From: Protopterus annectens
Taxonomy: Eukaryota; Chordata; Ceratodontiformes; Protopteridae
Reading direction: 5' to 3'
DNA: 64,000 nt
Assembly (NCBI RefSeq): GCF_019279795.1
Contig: NC_056750.1
Location: 695,382,394-695,446,393, forward strand
In this document: piece after piece, positions 11,498 through 24,345 of the stretch
How positions within the stretch are numbered: position 1 is the stretch's first letter
Layout of the letters: each line of letters begins with the position of its first letter
Program-made: the position numbers and the translations under genes
Notes under the pieces: model-generated
Database searches by the model: none
The model's input: only the letters and a program-made list of their open reading frames with translations
What the model was told of the DNA's origin: nothing

Positions 11498-12395
11498 GAA
11501 ATGTTGACATCTTACAGAAAGGCCTCGATGAGACCAATGACTGTTGTCAGAACCATGGCCTTAAGCTCAATGCCAAAAAATGTGTCTTCATCCCCTTTGG
11601 GAAAAACCCGGTTCCCTTGAATTACCACATTGATGGTAGTCCACTGAACACAGAAGGCATTATATGAGATCTGGGAACACAGGTTGACAGCAACCTCTCT
11701 TTTGACTACCACATTGCCACTGTGGTCGGAAAGTCCTTCTATGGGGCACATCTCATTACTAAGGGTTTTGCATCCAGGAAGAAAGAGGTCATTGTCTCCT
11801 TCTACTCTTCCCTCATTAGGCCAATCATTGAGTACAATGCCCCATTTGGCATGTACCTCACAAGACACCTGCAACAACTGGAGAGGCCGCAAAAGTACCT
11901 CACAAAGAGGGTCCTAGGCCTTAAACACGTGTCCTATATGGACAGACTCAAAAAACTCCAACTATTCTCTGTCTCATGTCGCCTACTTAGAGGTGATCTC
12001 TGCTTGACTTACAAAGCCATGTCTGACCCAGCTCTGTTAGAAATGCTACATCTAAAGAAATCTCAGCCCCTATGCACCACACGCCCCAGAGACCTCGACC
12101 TCATTACCACAATCAACAGAACATGCTGGAGGGACAGGTTCATAACCCAGAGACTGCCCGTGCTATGGAATAGACTTCCCATACATGTTAAGCAGAGCAC
12201 CTCACTGCCTTTCTTCAAGAGAAAATCTTGGTGAGTGGATGGGAAATAAAAAATTCACCCCGAGGATCACTCCAGTGGCTCTACTTGACAGAGGCAATAG
12301 GAACTAAGGTTGAGTGGCACGATGCCAGGGTGGACCTATGGGCTAGGCTTGTAAAGGCTCCAGAGCCATTAGCCTAGTACACACCTATGAATCCC
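11498..12395 (+). mobile_element. CR1-like LINE, 5'-truncated, ORF2 3' half
   Basis: The translation starts inside the reverse transcriptase palm, with NHGLKLNAKKCVFIPFGK at about 11550-11600. DLGTQVDSNLSF and HI follow after one stop near 11668. The open stretch 11722-12234 then has SSLIRPIIEYNAPFG, QLERPQKYLTKRVLGL, RLLRGDLCLTYKAM and LPVLWNRLPIHVKQSTSLPF. This is the characteristic thumb and C-terminal region of CR1/Jockey-group ORF2. The 3' UTR runs to about 12395 and ends TTAGCCTAGTACACACCTATGAATCC. The 5' truncation is typical of LINE insertion. It is inactive because the endonuclease and most of the RT are missing. Confidence 0.85.
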
Positions 12396-12524
12396 TCAAT
12401 GGCAGCAGAAGATATTGCAACATATCAGACTGTATTAGTGAGCACCTGTAAAGCAATAGATCTGCTATGTATATTAACACCAAAATCTCCGTTTGCTTTT
12501 GAGTTTTTACTGTACTGTTTGGGT

Positions 12525-12725
12525 ACATAGGTTCATAGGCAGTTATTAGACATGTGGTCTGGAAGAGAATTCTGCAACCTAGTCCAATTTCCCAGTTGCC
12601 AAAGAACCATGTCTGTCTGAGTGACTTGTTTAGTCACACAGTAGGCAAATACATGCTGGGGAAATCAAACCCAGGACTAAAAGAAACACTTTGTGAACAG
12701 TTCGTAGCCTTAATTCACTGAATTA
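12525..12725 (-). mobile_element. CR1-tailed tRNA SINE, diverged copy
   Basis: The minus strand has a B-box-like GTCCTGGGTTTGATTTC (complement of 12661-12677). It ends with TCTAATAACTGCCTATGAAC, the same tail as the copy at 14262. The head (12680-12725) is decayed and borders a GT repeat. Confidence 0.55.
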
Positions 12726-12734
12726 ATTGCTGTG

Positions 12735-14007
<1,273 letters not shown>

Positions 14008-14161
14008 ACAAGCCAGCCACATCACTGATTGTTTACATGAATAATGTAATTCCCCCCTACTTTCATGCATAGTCTCTCTACAAGACAAGCCAGCCACATC
14101 ACTGACTGTTTACATGAATAATGTAATTCCCCCCTACTTTCATACATAGTCTCTCTACAAG
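14008..14161. repeat. 77-bp tandem duplication
   Basis: Two near-identical copies (14008-14084 and 14085-14161), beginning ACAAGCCAGCCACATCACTG and ending AGTCTCTCTACAAG, with only a few mismatches. Confidence 0.9.
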
Positions 14162-14261
14162 ACAAGACAGACACTTACTGGGTAGATTTCCTATTTGAGA
14201 TTATAAAGAAAGTGAAAGTAACAGTGATCACAGTGAAGAGTTTCAACCTGTTGTTAACAAG

Positions 14262-14400
14262 TTCATAGGTTCATAGTTTAGTACTAAGCTAACTGCCCTT
14301 GTGAGCCATTTTAAGCCTAGCCAATTATCCTTTGTGAGACTCAAACCCTGCACTTTGTGTTTGCAAGACAAACACCTTAACCATTAAGCCACCCTCCCAA
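14262..14400 (-). mobile_element. CR1-tailed tRNA SINE, best-preserved copy
   Basis: On the minus strand the head starts near 14400 with GGGAGGGTGGCTTAATGG. It contains an A-box-like TGGCTTAATGG (complement of 14381-14391) and a B-box-like GGGTTTGAGTC (complement of 14338-14348), the two internal RNA polymerase III promoter blocks of a tRNA. The body then reads GGCTAGGCTTAAAATGGCTC. The tail is TTAGCTTAGTAC followed by ATGAACCTATGAAC. The body and tail match the 3' end of the CR1-like LINE at 12326-12393, which suggests that LINE mobilised it. The SINE family name is unknown to me. Confidence 0.7.
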
Positions 14401-16589
14401 CCATACACATACATACACTGCCCCTAAATAAGCAATATTATCTAATTGTCCTCAGTTTTCACAAATTGCCTACATCAATATAATACCTCTCAAGTTACTG
14501 TTTATGTCTGTCTTTACTGATATATTTTCAGTTGAAATTGATCTCTCATTCTCTTTCATAATTTTACCCCCTTTAACCCAATTCGCAAAGCTGTCATTCA
14601 ATGATTTTTAGGTCTCCCCTTTATTCATTAAAACAGTGCCTTCAGCAATTTGTAATTCACAGCTCTGCAAATCACTGCAAAACAAAGATAGAAATGCTTA
14701 AGAAACATGAAGGGCTGAAAAACTGATTATCATTAAATTTACTTTTATTCTGACTGCCAGAAGTAGCCCAGAATTATTGTTATTGTTACATTGTCAAAAC
14801 GGTCCTCAGTGGGGCAGCTACATTACATGGAGTTGTATATGTCGTTTATTAAAATGTCGTACATTTTATTTGGACAGTCAGACAACTATGTTGATAATGG
14901 TGGAAAGTGTCAGTGTGTCTTGTTGCCATCATAATTATCTTTGCCTCATGGAGACATAACAGGAAGTTAGGATGTTGGGCAAGTCCGTTTTTTTTCTAGG
15001 GACACTATTTTGGCATTAACGTAATATCTATTCTCCCCCATATCACAAAGTCACTCACATTCTTTTTGAGATTCATATCCCCAACTTAACCTGTCACTGC
15101 TTTTCCACACAGCAGCAACTTGCCTCTAGGGTGGGGTGAAAGGGGCATAACTGGCTGCAATATATCTGCATCAGGTGTCTGGCTGCCTAGCTAGGTAATG
15201 CTTATTGCTACAGTTCAGTGAAGGAGCAGACTTTTTAAACTGCATTTATTTGCTTATTTCCAATCCTTTTTTTTTTGCTAGAGGCACACGTGATCAATTT
15301 GTCTAGTATATAGCACTGCATGGTAGTAATATCTCCAGTTTAGTAAACTGGAACTAAAACCTTGTTTGTAATTTGACAATAATTCTTAATTTGAAACACC
15401 ATGTTGTATACTTTCAGATGTCTGTCTGATGGCTGAATGGTTGCCGCAGACCAGGCCATGCACTCATTTAACAATGTATAATAAATAAATACATTCATTG
15501 CCTCTGATTTGGTGTTATCATTCTTCATTAGTTTTGGCTTTGTAAGCTACTTTAGAGCCAAAAAGGATGAAAGTCTTTATAAATGAAATAACACCTTAAT
15601 ATGATATTTATGCTGACCACTAGCTAAGCAATTTATGGCAGGTAAGAGCAAATATGTATGCTTTCTAAACCTTTTGCAAATCTCATCTGATGTCAGTGAG
15701 TCATTCTATTAGATATGTTGCCTATTTTAACACTTAGTTCAAGTTACTGAAAAACATTTTAATGTCCGGTTAATGTAACTGGAATTAATTTTTGACCACA
15801 GAACCTTCTAGCTGTGACTTTTCTTAAATATTACTTAATTGCAATATTTTATCTAACATCTGCCTATATTTTGAATCATTTTGTTGTACTGTTGTTTAAA
15901 CTTGTGTTTCCGTCTGGTGGTATCCCATAATCTTAATGTAAATGATAGGAGTTATGCCATTGTGTATGCAAAGTTCATGCTAATTAGTTGTCCAAATTTT
16001 TGGCAAGCTCTACCAACCTTTTAAGAGCCTTTATCCAGAATGCCGATGTCTGCAGATTTAAAGGTATGTTCCCTTCCCCAAAGATAGGTAATTTATGTCA
16101 ACCTCTGTGATACACATGATGACAAAAGTAAACAAGCAAATTGCCAGAGTTATATAGTTCAACTTGTTGAACTTGATAATGTTCTTTCCACCAAGTTGTA
16201 GTAACATTTTCTTCATTATGACTGCCAGACTGACCACCACCTTCATCCACTTTTGTATATCTCAAGCTCATTGGATCAGTTGGTTAAATGATTGTTGCAA
16301 TAACCATTAAATTGTGCTCCATTTTATATAAAAAGTTTGAATCATGTCATAGGTACCTTTAATAGAATTATTTTTACAAACTGTACCTCCACCTTGCACA
16401 GAGATTGTAAAAGGTTTTAATTGTTTTCCTTTTTATATTTTGCTGTATAGATTTAACTTTTTCCTCTATGGCCATTGCTGGAACAAAAAACTCTCTGCAT
16501 GCCTAATCGCTTTTGCATTGAACTTTTTTCTGTTTGCTTGCAAAGCCAGTAGCATCTATGTAAGCATACTAATTTATTCTTTGTGTGTT
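14401..16589. other. Unassigned sequence
   Basis: Short ORFs of about 60 codons only. No gene or known repeat recognised. Confidence 0.4.
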
Positions 16590-16607
16590 GGAATTATAAG
16601 GCTAACT

Positions 16608-16954
16608 TCTTCTTCTTTTAGCTTTTTCCCGGTTAGGGGTCACCACAGCAGATCACCTGTCTGCTCATGGCTGGCAGTGGAGTTTTACAGTGTCGAGTTG
16701 CCAGCCTGGCGCCCATCCTTCCACAGAAGGCACACACATGCACACACTCACATCTAGGGCCAATTTAGAGTGTCCAATTCACCTATAGCATGTCTTTGGG
16801 ATGTTGGAGGAAACCGGAGCACCCGGAGGAAACCCACGCGACCACAGGGAGGACATGCAGACTCCACACAGAAGGCACCCCAGCCGAGGATCAAACCAGA
16901 GAACCTCTTGCTGTGAGGCAGCAACGCTAACTGGTGCACCACCATGGCTGCCCC
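16608..16954 (-). mobile_element. DANA/Mermaid-like tRNA SINE with 18-bp TSD
   Basis: This is the cleanest copy of the family. It is flanked by GGAATTATAAGGCTAACT at 16590-16607 and 16955-16972, a perfect 18-bp target-site duplication. On the minus strand the tRNA-like head begins at 16954 and includes GCTGCCTCACAGCAAGAGG and a B box GGTTTGATCCT (complement of 16887-16897). The conserved body follows (GGTTTCCTCCGGGTGCTCC, CATCCCAAAGACATGCTATA). The tail has TGCTGTGGTGACCCCTAACC and ends AAGAAGAAGA. This order matches DANA/Mermaid SINEs of fishes. The 18-bp TSD implies LINE-mediated insertion. Confidence 0.9.
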
Positions 16955-16972
16955 GGAATTATAAGGCTAACT

Positions 16973-17459
16973 AAATAATGAGAATGAGCTAACAAACATG
17001 AAATACAAACATATAACAAGAAACATTACAGAGAATGAAACCATGACAAACAGATTCAATAAACAGAATGTAACACATTCTAACAATATATGAACATAGG
17101 CCAAAAACTGTTATGGCATTCAGAGTCCATATGTCCACTAAGATAATTAAAATATTTGTAAAGTTCTACTAGAACCTTCTTACAGGAGGTGGTGTAACTA
17201 AATATTCCAGAGATTTTGAATCTCAGACTTCGTCTTATGGTTACAGTTCTTCCCTTTCTTTCCTTTAACACACCATAATTATTTAATGTTATTATTTTGG
17301 TTCAGTTTTCATGCATACAGCTGAGAGAGTACTTATTTTTTTATACTTTCTTGATGTTCAATTCTGCCAAAAATCACTTTCTTTATATGTAGAATTCAAA
17401 TATATAGGTGGCTGGTTTTGCTCTACACTGTCTTTGGTCAACATTTGTTTACTCAATCA
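16973..17459. other. Unassigned sequence
   Basis: No gene recognised. Confidence 0.45.
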
Positions 17460-17660
17460 CATTTGGAGACTAAGCCAATGGTCGATAGGTGTGCGAGATT
17501 GCACAATTCTCTGCATAGGAGAATATGCTTTTTTCCCGATATTGTGTAATCACAGAGTTAGTATATATTAGTGGGGTGTGACAGAGGGGGTGCAGCCCAC
17601 CAGATAGGGGTTGCAAGCAGGCACCCTTGCCCCTGCAAAAACAATGCATTTTATTTTTAT
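17460..17660. other. Possible foldback-type fragment
   Basis: Contains GTGCGAGATTGCACAATTC, a short inverted repeat (GTGC...GCAC), AGAATATGC palindromic words, and GGGGGTGCAGCCCACC followed by GCACCCTTGCCCC. The G-rich/C-rich interior resembles the middles of the elements at 4081 and 44127. No clear ends were found. Confidence 0.25.
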
Positions 17661-18082
17661 TTTTAGTTTAAAGTTTGCAATGCACTGAGGTACTTTCTCT
17701 GCTGATGTTCACTTCGCTGACCTTTTACAGTCAATATTTTGAATGTTGATGTATGGTTACTCGATGAATATGACTGTATCCATGTATGTGTACTTTGTTG
17801 GGTTGCTGTGTTCACTTGCTTATTGAAAATGTCTACTGATATTTATTCAAGTCTTCCTTGTCTGTTGTATTTGTCTTTAATCTGCTGTAATTGCTGGAAA
17901 GAGCCAAGTACCAGTCTATCAAGCTAGTTAAACATAAATAAATAAATACAATTTCACATAACTGTGGCCACTTGTTCTGTGTTATTTTTTTTCTTTGATA
18001 ATTAAATATGCTATGAATTCTGAAAAAAAAAAGTTACCTTTTCTATGTAAACCTTCTAGCTCTATATGGTAAATTGTATCTA

Positions 18083-18262
18083 TCCCTGCAACATCCACTG
18101 TTTGTTCCATTGTCCCTGCGACATCCACTGTTAGTTCCATTGTCCCTGCCACATCCACTGTTTGTTCCATTGTCCCTGCGACATCCACTGTTTGTTCCAT
18201 TGTCCCTGCGACATCCGCTGTTTGTTCCATTGTCCCTGCGACATCCACTGTTTGTTCCATTG
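18083..18262. repeat. 30-bp minisatellite, six copies
   Basis: Exactly six head-to-tail copies of a 30-bp unit (TCCCTGCGACATCCACTGTT plus 10 bp) with a few substitutions. Because 30 is divisible by three, the array opens several reading frames and yields 10-residue repeats such as TMEQTVDVAG. There is no other sign of coding. Confidence 0.95.
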
Positions 18263-20640
18263 ATCTTTTTCTCTTGCATTCATTTTTCCTTACTTTTGTC
18301 CTCTTGTTCATTATTTAGTTTGGATTCTTACCGTCCATGCTGCAAATTGCTTCTTTGTCAGGAATTCTTCCTTCTGAACATTTATGTTCATTTCTAGCTG
18401 TGACTCCTTTACCTGTGCTGCTCTGCAAACACTTCTACAGCTTGCATACCAGTGTCCTCAAATGACTGTGTTTTAATTTTTGCAAACCAAAAATGTAATC
18501 TTTGCTTTTTTGTATGCCCATTTCTAGGATTTTGCATCATCTTCTGCCACAAGATCCTTTCACACACCCTTTATATACATAAATGGTTGTGATTTCTGAC
18601 TTCCTACAATTTTTTTCTCCCTAATGCAGCCCCATTAACCTTCCCCCCACATGCTTTCTGATTATCTATCCAGTATCCATTGTCTAAGCTGTACACCTCT
18701 CCTGCAGGACAAGACCCATCTAGTGTGTCCATTATATATGCAGCCATCATTTGATGTTTTGTTTGCAGCCCTATATTATCTTGACATAAGAGCTGTGTAA
18801 AATGCTGCTTTGAGGGGACATCACACTTTTCCTTCCCTGACATACAGGCAACTGTGGCATCTCATTCCAAGCATTTCAGTCATGCCTGTTTCCTGATCTC
18901 CAGCATAAATTCCTGTATGGTTATACAACCCACAACAAGGCACCAACCTCCTTCCAGAACAGGTGAGCAGGCACTATCTTTTTATTGTTCTACCTTTCTA
19001 ACTGCTTCTACAGCACCTGGGCTGCTACCAAAAACTAACTCAATTGAGACAAATTCAGGCCTCTGTCCCTTTATGGCATGGGACAGTTTAACCCCATTAT
19101 CATTTTGTGCAGAAGATCAGCTGGGGACTTTCACTGTTTTTTTCCTTTTGTGCAGTACATAACACTATATACTAGTTATAACTTGCACAAATGGGGCCCT
19201 TCCTCTTTCGTCTGTTATTGTTGTCTCTTGCATGAATCAACAGATATTCTGACTTCTAGGATGAGAAAGTAATTAAAGGAGCGCTCACTTTTTATATTTT
19301 TGTTAATAAGTCTGCCAGTTAGGTACAAATGCTTCTTTCATGGGTGACCCAGAAATATAGTTTGATTAAGCCTGAAACTGATAAGAGTCAGATCCAGGAC
19401 TAAAAGATGATGCTTTTCAAAACATTGAGATGTTTCAGAATCCTTGGCATTTGAGGTTATTCATTTGATGACTATCAGCAAATAAGTGACGGCATGCAGG
19501 TGACTAGGATAAGTGTGCACATGTGGTAAGGTATCCATGAACACACGTGCACTTGATTTTATACTTATGGTAGTGGATTAGCAGATACTGCTGTGCCAGT
19601 AAATTGAAATACTCGCATGTGGTTACTCATGTTACAGAAAGTTTCACTTGGGTTATGGTGATTGTCTTTTCTGAGCCAGTATCTTAGATGACACACAAGC
19701 CTTAAGGCCACTTTCACATGACAAATATGAGTTTGACATGGTAGTTCTCCTCGTAAGGGTGAACAAAGTAAGACACAGTACCCAGCAGGATATGCACTTA
19801 GACATGTCAGGACCAGTGTTTTGCCTGCATTTTCCACATGCAGGAAAAAGTTCTAAGTGGAATCCTTCCTTTACCTTGAATGATGCTCAAGTGCAAAGAA
19901 AGGATAATTGGTTATAACAATCAGCTAAATATTTGGCGTCATTCCAGGGGAATCCTGTATGTATCAGCATGGCATGAGATGCTTGATAGTCCAACTTGCT
20001 TTGCTAAGGGTGACCTGCCCTTCTTGTTCTGAGGCCTTTGCGTACTGTCAAAAGCTTTTGGTGTACCTATAGTATATTTTAGGCAGAGTCCAATTAATGA
20101 TCATCTTAACAAACCCACAAAATTAGACCACATTAATGGGCTCTCCTCAACACCAGAAGTCTAAACAATAGGTTGCCCAATACTGAAGATTTCTTCCTTT
20201 TGGAAAATATTTATGATTACGTAATTAATGAAAATTGATTTAATAGTAAAGAAAGCACTGTCTCCACACCAGAGATTCATCCCTTCAGGCTAGATGGAAA
20301 CTGTGTCGGTGTATCTATATTTATACTCTCAGAATCTCAGAGCAAGAAATCTGGACAAAGCCATAAATAATGAGAGGACAAAGGTTCAAAAATAGGGTCA
20401 CTTTTTAAATATTTCTCTTAAAAATCTTAGAAACCTAGAAAGTTGATATAATAGGTTTTGCATTAGCATGAATTTTCTGAAGGGTATGCAGTCTGAAATT
20501 CAAATGTCTGCCATTATTTTCTGACTTCATCCCTCAGTGATTTGCCAGTTATTTGCCAGATAACTGCAATTTTATGAGAAACAGGACAAAAATATGAGGC
20601 AAAAATCTGGACACTCTGTGAAAACCTGTACAGCTGAGAG
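18263..20640. other. Unassigned sequence
   Basis: The 79-codon (18604-18843, minus) and 102-codon (18854-19162, plus) ORFs have no motif I recognise. Extension in the same frames meets stops quickly. Confidence 0.4.
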
Positions 20641-22786
20641 GAATGGACAGGAGCCATATTACCTCTAGGCAGATTCCTAGCGGTTCACAGACAAATCTCA
20701 CTGAACTGCAGATCACCCTAGATAAGCATATTATTGACTCATTGCCTGTTATAGGTTACCTTCCATATCCCCTTATGATCAACTAAGATTTTCAATATAC
20801 AGGATGATATAGGTTACCTTCCATATCCCTTTATGATCAACTAAGATTTTCAATATACAGGATGATATCCTTTTCAGTAAAAATTCCACTATTTCAGTTG
20901 GCTTTAACTATTCATAAATAATCTGGAAACCCCAATACAGGGTATGCCCAGAAGTTCTTATACTTAATAAACAAGAAACTCTCTGGAGAAAATTGTAGAT
21001 AAACTTACCAGAGGACACAATATTCTTGACCTGGTCCTCATCAATATAACTGCCTCATGCACTACTATTGTATTCCCTTTTCCAGTGAAATCTGGCCACA
21101 AGCCTTGTAATATTCACCTGCAGAATTTCATTCCCCCCCCCCCCAAGATAACACACATGTGATATCATTGTAGTCTTCGAGGGGCTGTTATACAGCTGAC
21201 TTTAAACCTCTTACATGAAGGACAGTATGAAAAATGCTACAAAAACAAAAAAGAAATGAAAATCACCATCTCAGTCATTAAAACTAACCATGAGCTTAGG
21301 TTTGCATTGATAGTTAAACATAATTATAAAGCCTTGTTTAGTTATGTTAGGAAACTAATGAACAGCACCCTACATTTCTGTAAACTTGTTCAAGACAGGA
21401 CCTCTTTTTGAGATCCAAATGATATTGTAATGTATGTGCTAATAAATTTATTGTTAACTTCAATTCCAAAACAACTATACAAAGTTCATGAATTCCAGAA
21501 TTTCTTACCTCCCATTTTATCACTAAGGAATCCTCTATGAAGCCTTATAATATACATCAGTTTTTAATAAGTAGTGCCAAGCATACCCTTGCTGAGCACT
21601 CCACAAACTGTTTAACCTACGTTTAGCTACAGGTTTTGTCTCTAAGGAGAGGCAAACTGCAGTTGCAGACCTATCAGCCTGACCAGCATCAGTTGAAAAT
21701 CCATGGAATGTACTATACTTGATCTCATAAACTGTGATATTGAACACCTTGTTAGACCCAAACTTTAACAGTTCGAGTTCACCAAGGAAAGGTTCTGACC
21801 ATTAAATCTGATTAACTTCTTTAAGAGGGTTAAAGAGGCAGCTGACAGTTGTCATGTTGTGCACACACCACATTTACTGACCAGGCCAAGGCATTCAACA
21901 CCATAATTCATGCTGGTATCATAATAAGGCTAAATGATTTAAAATAGTTCCTTATGTGGTAAGATGTATGGCAAAATTGCAAAAAAAACAACACATACAG
22001 TATGTGTCACACGTGGCTCATCAGAAAGTATAATAGCGACCATATTTGTCCCTCATGTCTCACGGTTGTGATCACATCATTTTCAAATTGACTTTTCTGG
22101 TCTCCAGGCAGAAGATGTTGGCAGACAATTACAAAATGAAAGTTGTTAAGTCCTCCTTTGATACTCAAATTCTTCGGCAGAAATTTCCCTCGTAAACTCT
22201 CAGTGAATTAAAACAGGTTGAAATTAAGCATTAAAAATGCAATTTGACTGACTTGTTGACAAACCCACCCCTCAGAATGCCATATGGTTAGTACACCACT
22301 ACAAAATGAAGACATAGTTAAGGATGTTGGAACTTCAGTTGATAACTCCTTGTCTCTTGTTCACATTGTCACAAAAATAGTCAGGATATCCTTCTACTTA
22401 GGAAAACTAAATATCATGGGGATATCATCCAGATTTAAAAAGGTCATCATCCCCTCACTAGACAAATCAGACAACTATGAAGGCCACAGAGGTTCAAAAC
22501 CAAGATGATCACAGGCCTAAAAACCCTGCACTACCAGGAAAGCCTGGAAGCATTATTGCTGTATTTAGTACATTACAAACTTGAAGGGAGATCTATGACT
22601 AGCAAACCATGCCATTAAAGACTCAGTTGTCCATGATTTTTTCTATCTCTAGACATTTTTTATTTTCACTAATGCATAAACAGGCACTTCAATCTTTACC
22701 AATAGACAGACAAAACAATGGTGACACAGTGTTTCCCCATCTCTAGAATAGTCTTCCCCTGCAGGTTAAACAATGTAATTCACTAA
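20640..22786 (+). mobile_element. CR1-like LINE, decayed, part 1 (EN to RT)
   Basis: Scattered + strand translations follow the order of a CR1-type ORF2. RGHNILDLVLINITAS (end of the APE endonuclease) lies at about 21010-21060, and KALFSYVRKLMNS near 21330-21365. ISLTSIS-like RT start residues lie near 21680. QFEFTKERF, LNLINFFKRVKEAADS and an AKAF-like segment lie at about 21770-21900. DVGTSVDNSLSL and a YLGKL segment lie at 22320-22420, and RLPLQVKQCNSL-like residues at about 22735-22780. Many stops and frame breaks make it dead. The C-terminal wording matches the element at 11498, so it is the same or a close family. It is interrupted at about 22787. Confidence 0.75.
20751..20866. repeat. 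58-bp tandem duplication inside the CR1-like element
   Basis: Copies at 20751-20808 and 20809-20866 start ATAGGTTACCTTCCATATCC and differ at one base. Confidence 0.9.
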
Positions 22787-24225
22787 TATTTTATTTTATT
22801 TATTTATTTAACATATGTTTAACAGGATAGTCCGGCTGGACAAAAGTATGAAATGAGGTGAGAGAGACATTTACAGTAGCATAATCGGAAACATAGTGGA
22901 TAACATTAATACAGAAGCCTTAGTGTAGAAGAACATATAGTAAAGTATATACAGATCTTAACAATATAAACACTCTGTACAGTAAGCCAGGTTGTAGCTA
23001 TTTATACAATATTTACAGATGTCATTAGTAGTTAGACAAGTTGGTGAAACCCAGAGCATAAGGAAGTGTATGGTGTGCTATCAGGTAAACTGTAGGAGTT
23101 GAAGTGGTTTCAACGGCGTGGGTTGCAGTTAAAAAGGTGGTTATAGTAGAGGTAATCTTTAAGGAGGTTTTTAAATGCCAAAGTTTGGTTTTGCATTTTG
23201 AGGTCTGGAGGCAGAGTGTTCCATATTTTTGCTCCTACATTGGGAAAGAGAGAATCCTCTGAGCTGTTTTTGCAGGGGTGTGGTAGTAATCAGTGCCTTA
23301 TTGTTGGATATTAGGGTTTTGTTGGAGGTGTAGAAGTTTGAGACCGGATATGGCAGTAGTTTTCTCTGGATATTATAATATTTGGTTGGGCAAGTTTAAC
23401 TTGGTGGTAATGTAGTAGGTTGAGGAATTTGAGCCAGTGTAATAATTCTAGGGATTGCAGTGGTAGGTGCAAGATTTGGCATTTTTTGCGAACCTTGCTA
23501 TTTTGTTATAGCAGGTAGTAAGTTTGTTTAGGTCAGATTTATTTATGTCTGCAAGTACTGGGGAAGCGTAGAGTAGTGTGGACAGGAGGTGAGTTCTTGC
23601 AATGTCAATCCGTGCTTTAGAGGTAAGGAACTTCTTGCAGCGATAAAGGGTGTTTAGTTTTTTGTGAACTTTGGCGATGGTTGTAGAGATGTGTTTATTT
23701 AGAGTTTTAGTTGAGGGTCAATTGTAAGTCCTAGAAGTTTAGTCTCTGATACTGGGGAAATTACTGTGTTATTGTTAGAGAGTATAGAGAAGTTGGGGTC
23801 ACTGGCCTTTGGTTGGTGAAATAACATAAGTTGGGTTTTCTTGGGATTTAATATTAGTTGTGTCTTATTTAGCCAATTTTCAATGTCTGTAAAGGATTCT
23901 TGGGCTTTTTGCTGGAGGAGCTGGATATTTGGGGGTGAGCAGATCAGGGTTGTGTCATCTGCATATTGGACTATGTCTGCTTTTGTTGTAGCTAAGTGTA
24001 GTTGATTCATAAAGATGTTGAAGAGTAGGGGGCCTAAAAATTGTGCCTTGTGGGACCCCAAGTGTAATGGAGACTGTGGAGGGGGAAAAGGAGTTGAGCC
24101 ATTTGACAGACTGTTGGCGGTTGCCTAAGTAAATTTTGAGCCAGAGTAGGGAGGGGCTATCAATGTTAATATCCTTGAAATACAACCTGGATGACTGGGG
24201 TGGGTTCTCAAAAATGTACAAGAGG
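22787..24225 (-). mobile_element. L2/CR1-like LINE inserted in reverse, 5'-truncated
   Basis: On the minus strand the open region starts near 24221 with the RT fingers/palm: WLKIYLGNRQQSV, GVPQGTI (the PQG motif) and, after a frame shift, GPLLFNIFMNQLHLA. The catalytic block is IVQYADDTTLICS (about 23960), followed by NWLNKTQLILNPKKTQLMLF and ETKLLGLTID. The thumb continues to about 23460 (CYNKIARFAKNAK). The 3' UTR continues to A-rich AAATAAATAAATAAAATAAA at about 22790-22810. One frame shift separates the PQG and YADD blocks. The element lacks the endonuclease. It splits the CR1-like LINE of opposite orientation. Confidence 0.85.
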
Positions 24226-24345
24226 ATTTACTGGCATAACCCTCCTTCCGAAAAGCAGTAGTACAACCAGAGAGATGAGAATGGCAAGGTCTGTATGGTC
24301 TTAAGACTAAATTCTCTTGAGATATCTATGAATCTATGACTATAA
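24226..24345 (+). mobile_element. CR1-like LINE, part 2 (3' UTR)
   Basis: Reads GAGAATGGCAAGGTCTGTAT and ends near ATATCTATGAATCTATGAC. This is similar in order to the 3' UTR of the CR1-like element at 12290-12393, which also ends in ACCTATGAATCC. I take it as the remainder of the element interrupted at 22787. The similarity is weak. Confidence 0.45.

Noticed and set aside
16608-16954. A functional tRNA gene at the SINE head
   Set aside because: The B box is embedded in a dispersed SINE body with TSD and the head lacks a readable cloverleaf.
17982-18397. Proteins with ten 10-residue repeats on both strands
   Set aside because: The repeats come from a 30-bp minisatellite whose length is divisible by three; no flanking coding signal.
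18604-19162. Opposed ORFs that might be a gag-like or transposon gene
   Set aside because: Extending either frame hits stops at once and no zinc knuckle, nuclease or capsid motif is visible.
22019-22045. CTGATGAGCCACGTGTGAC on the minus strand as a hammerhead core
   Set aside because: No GAAA block follows at usable distance and no closing stem is seen.
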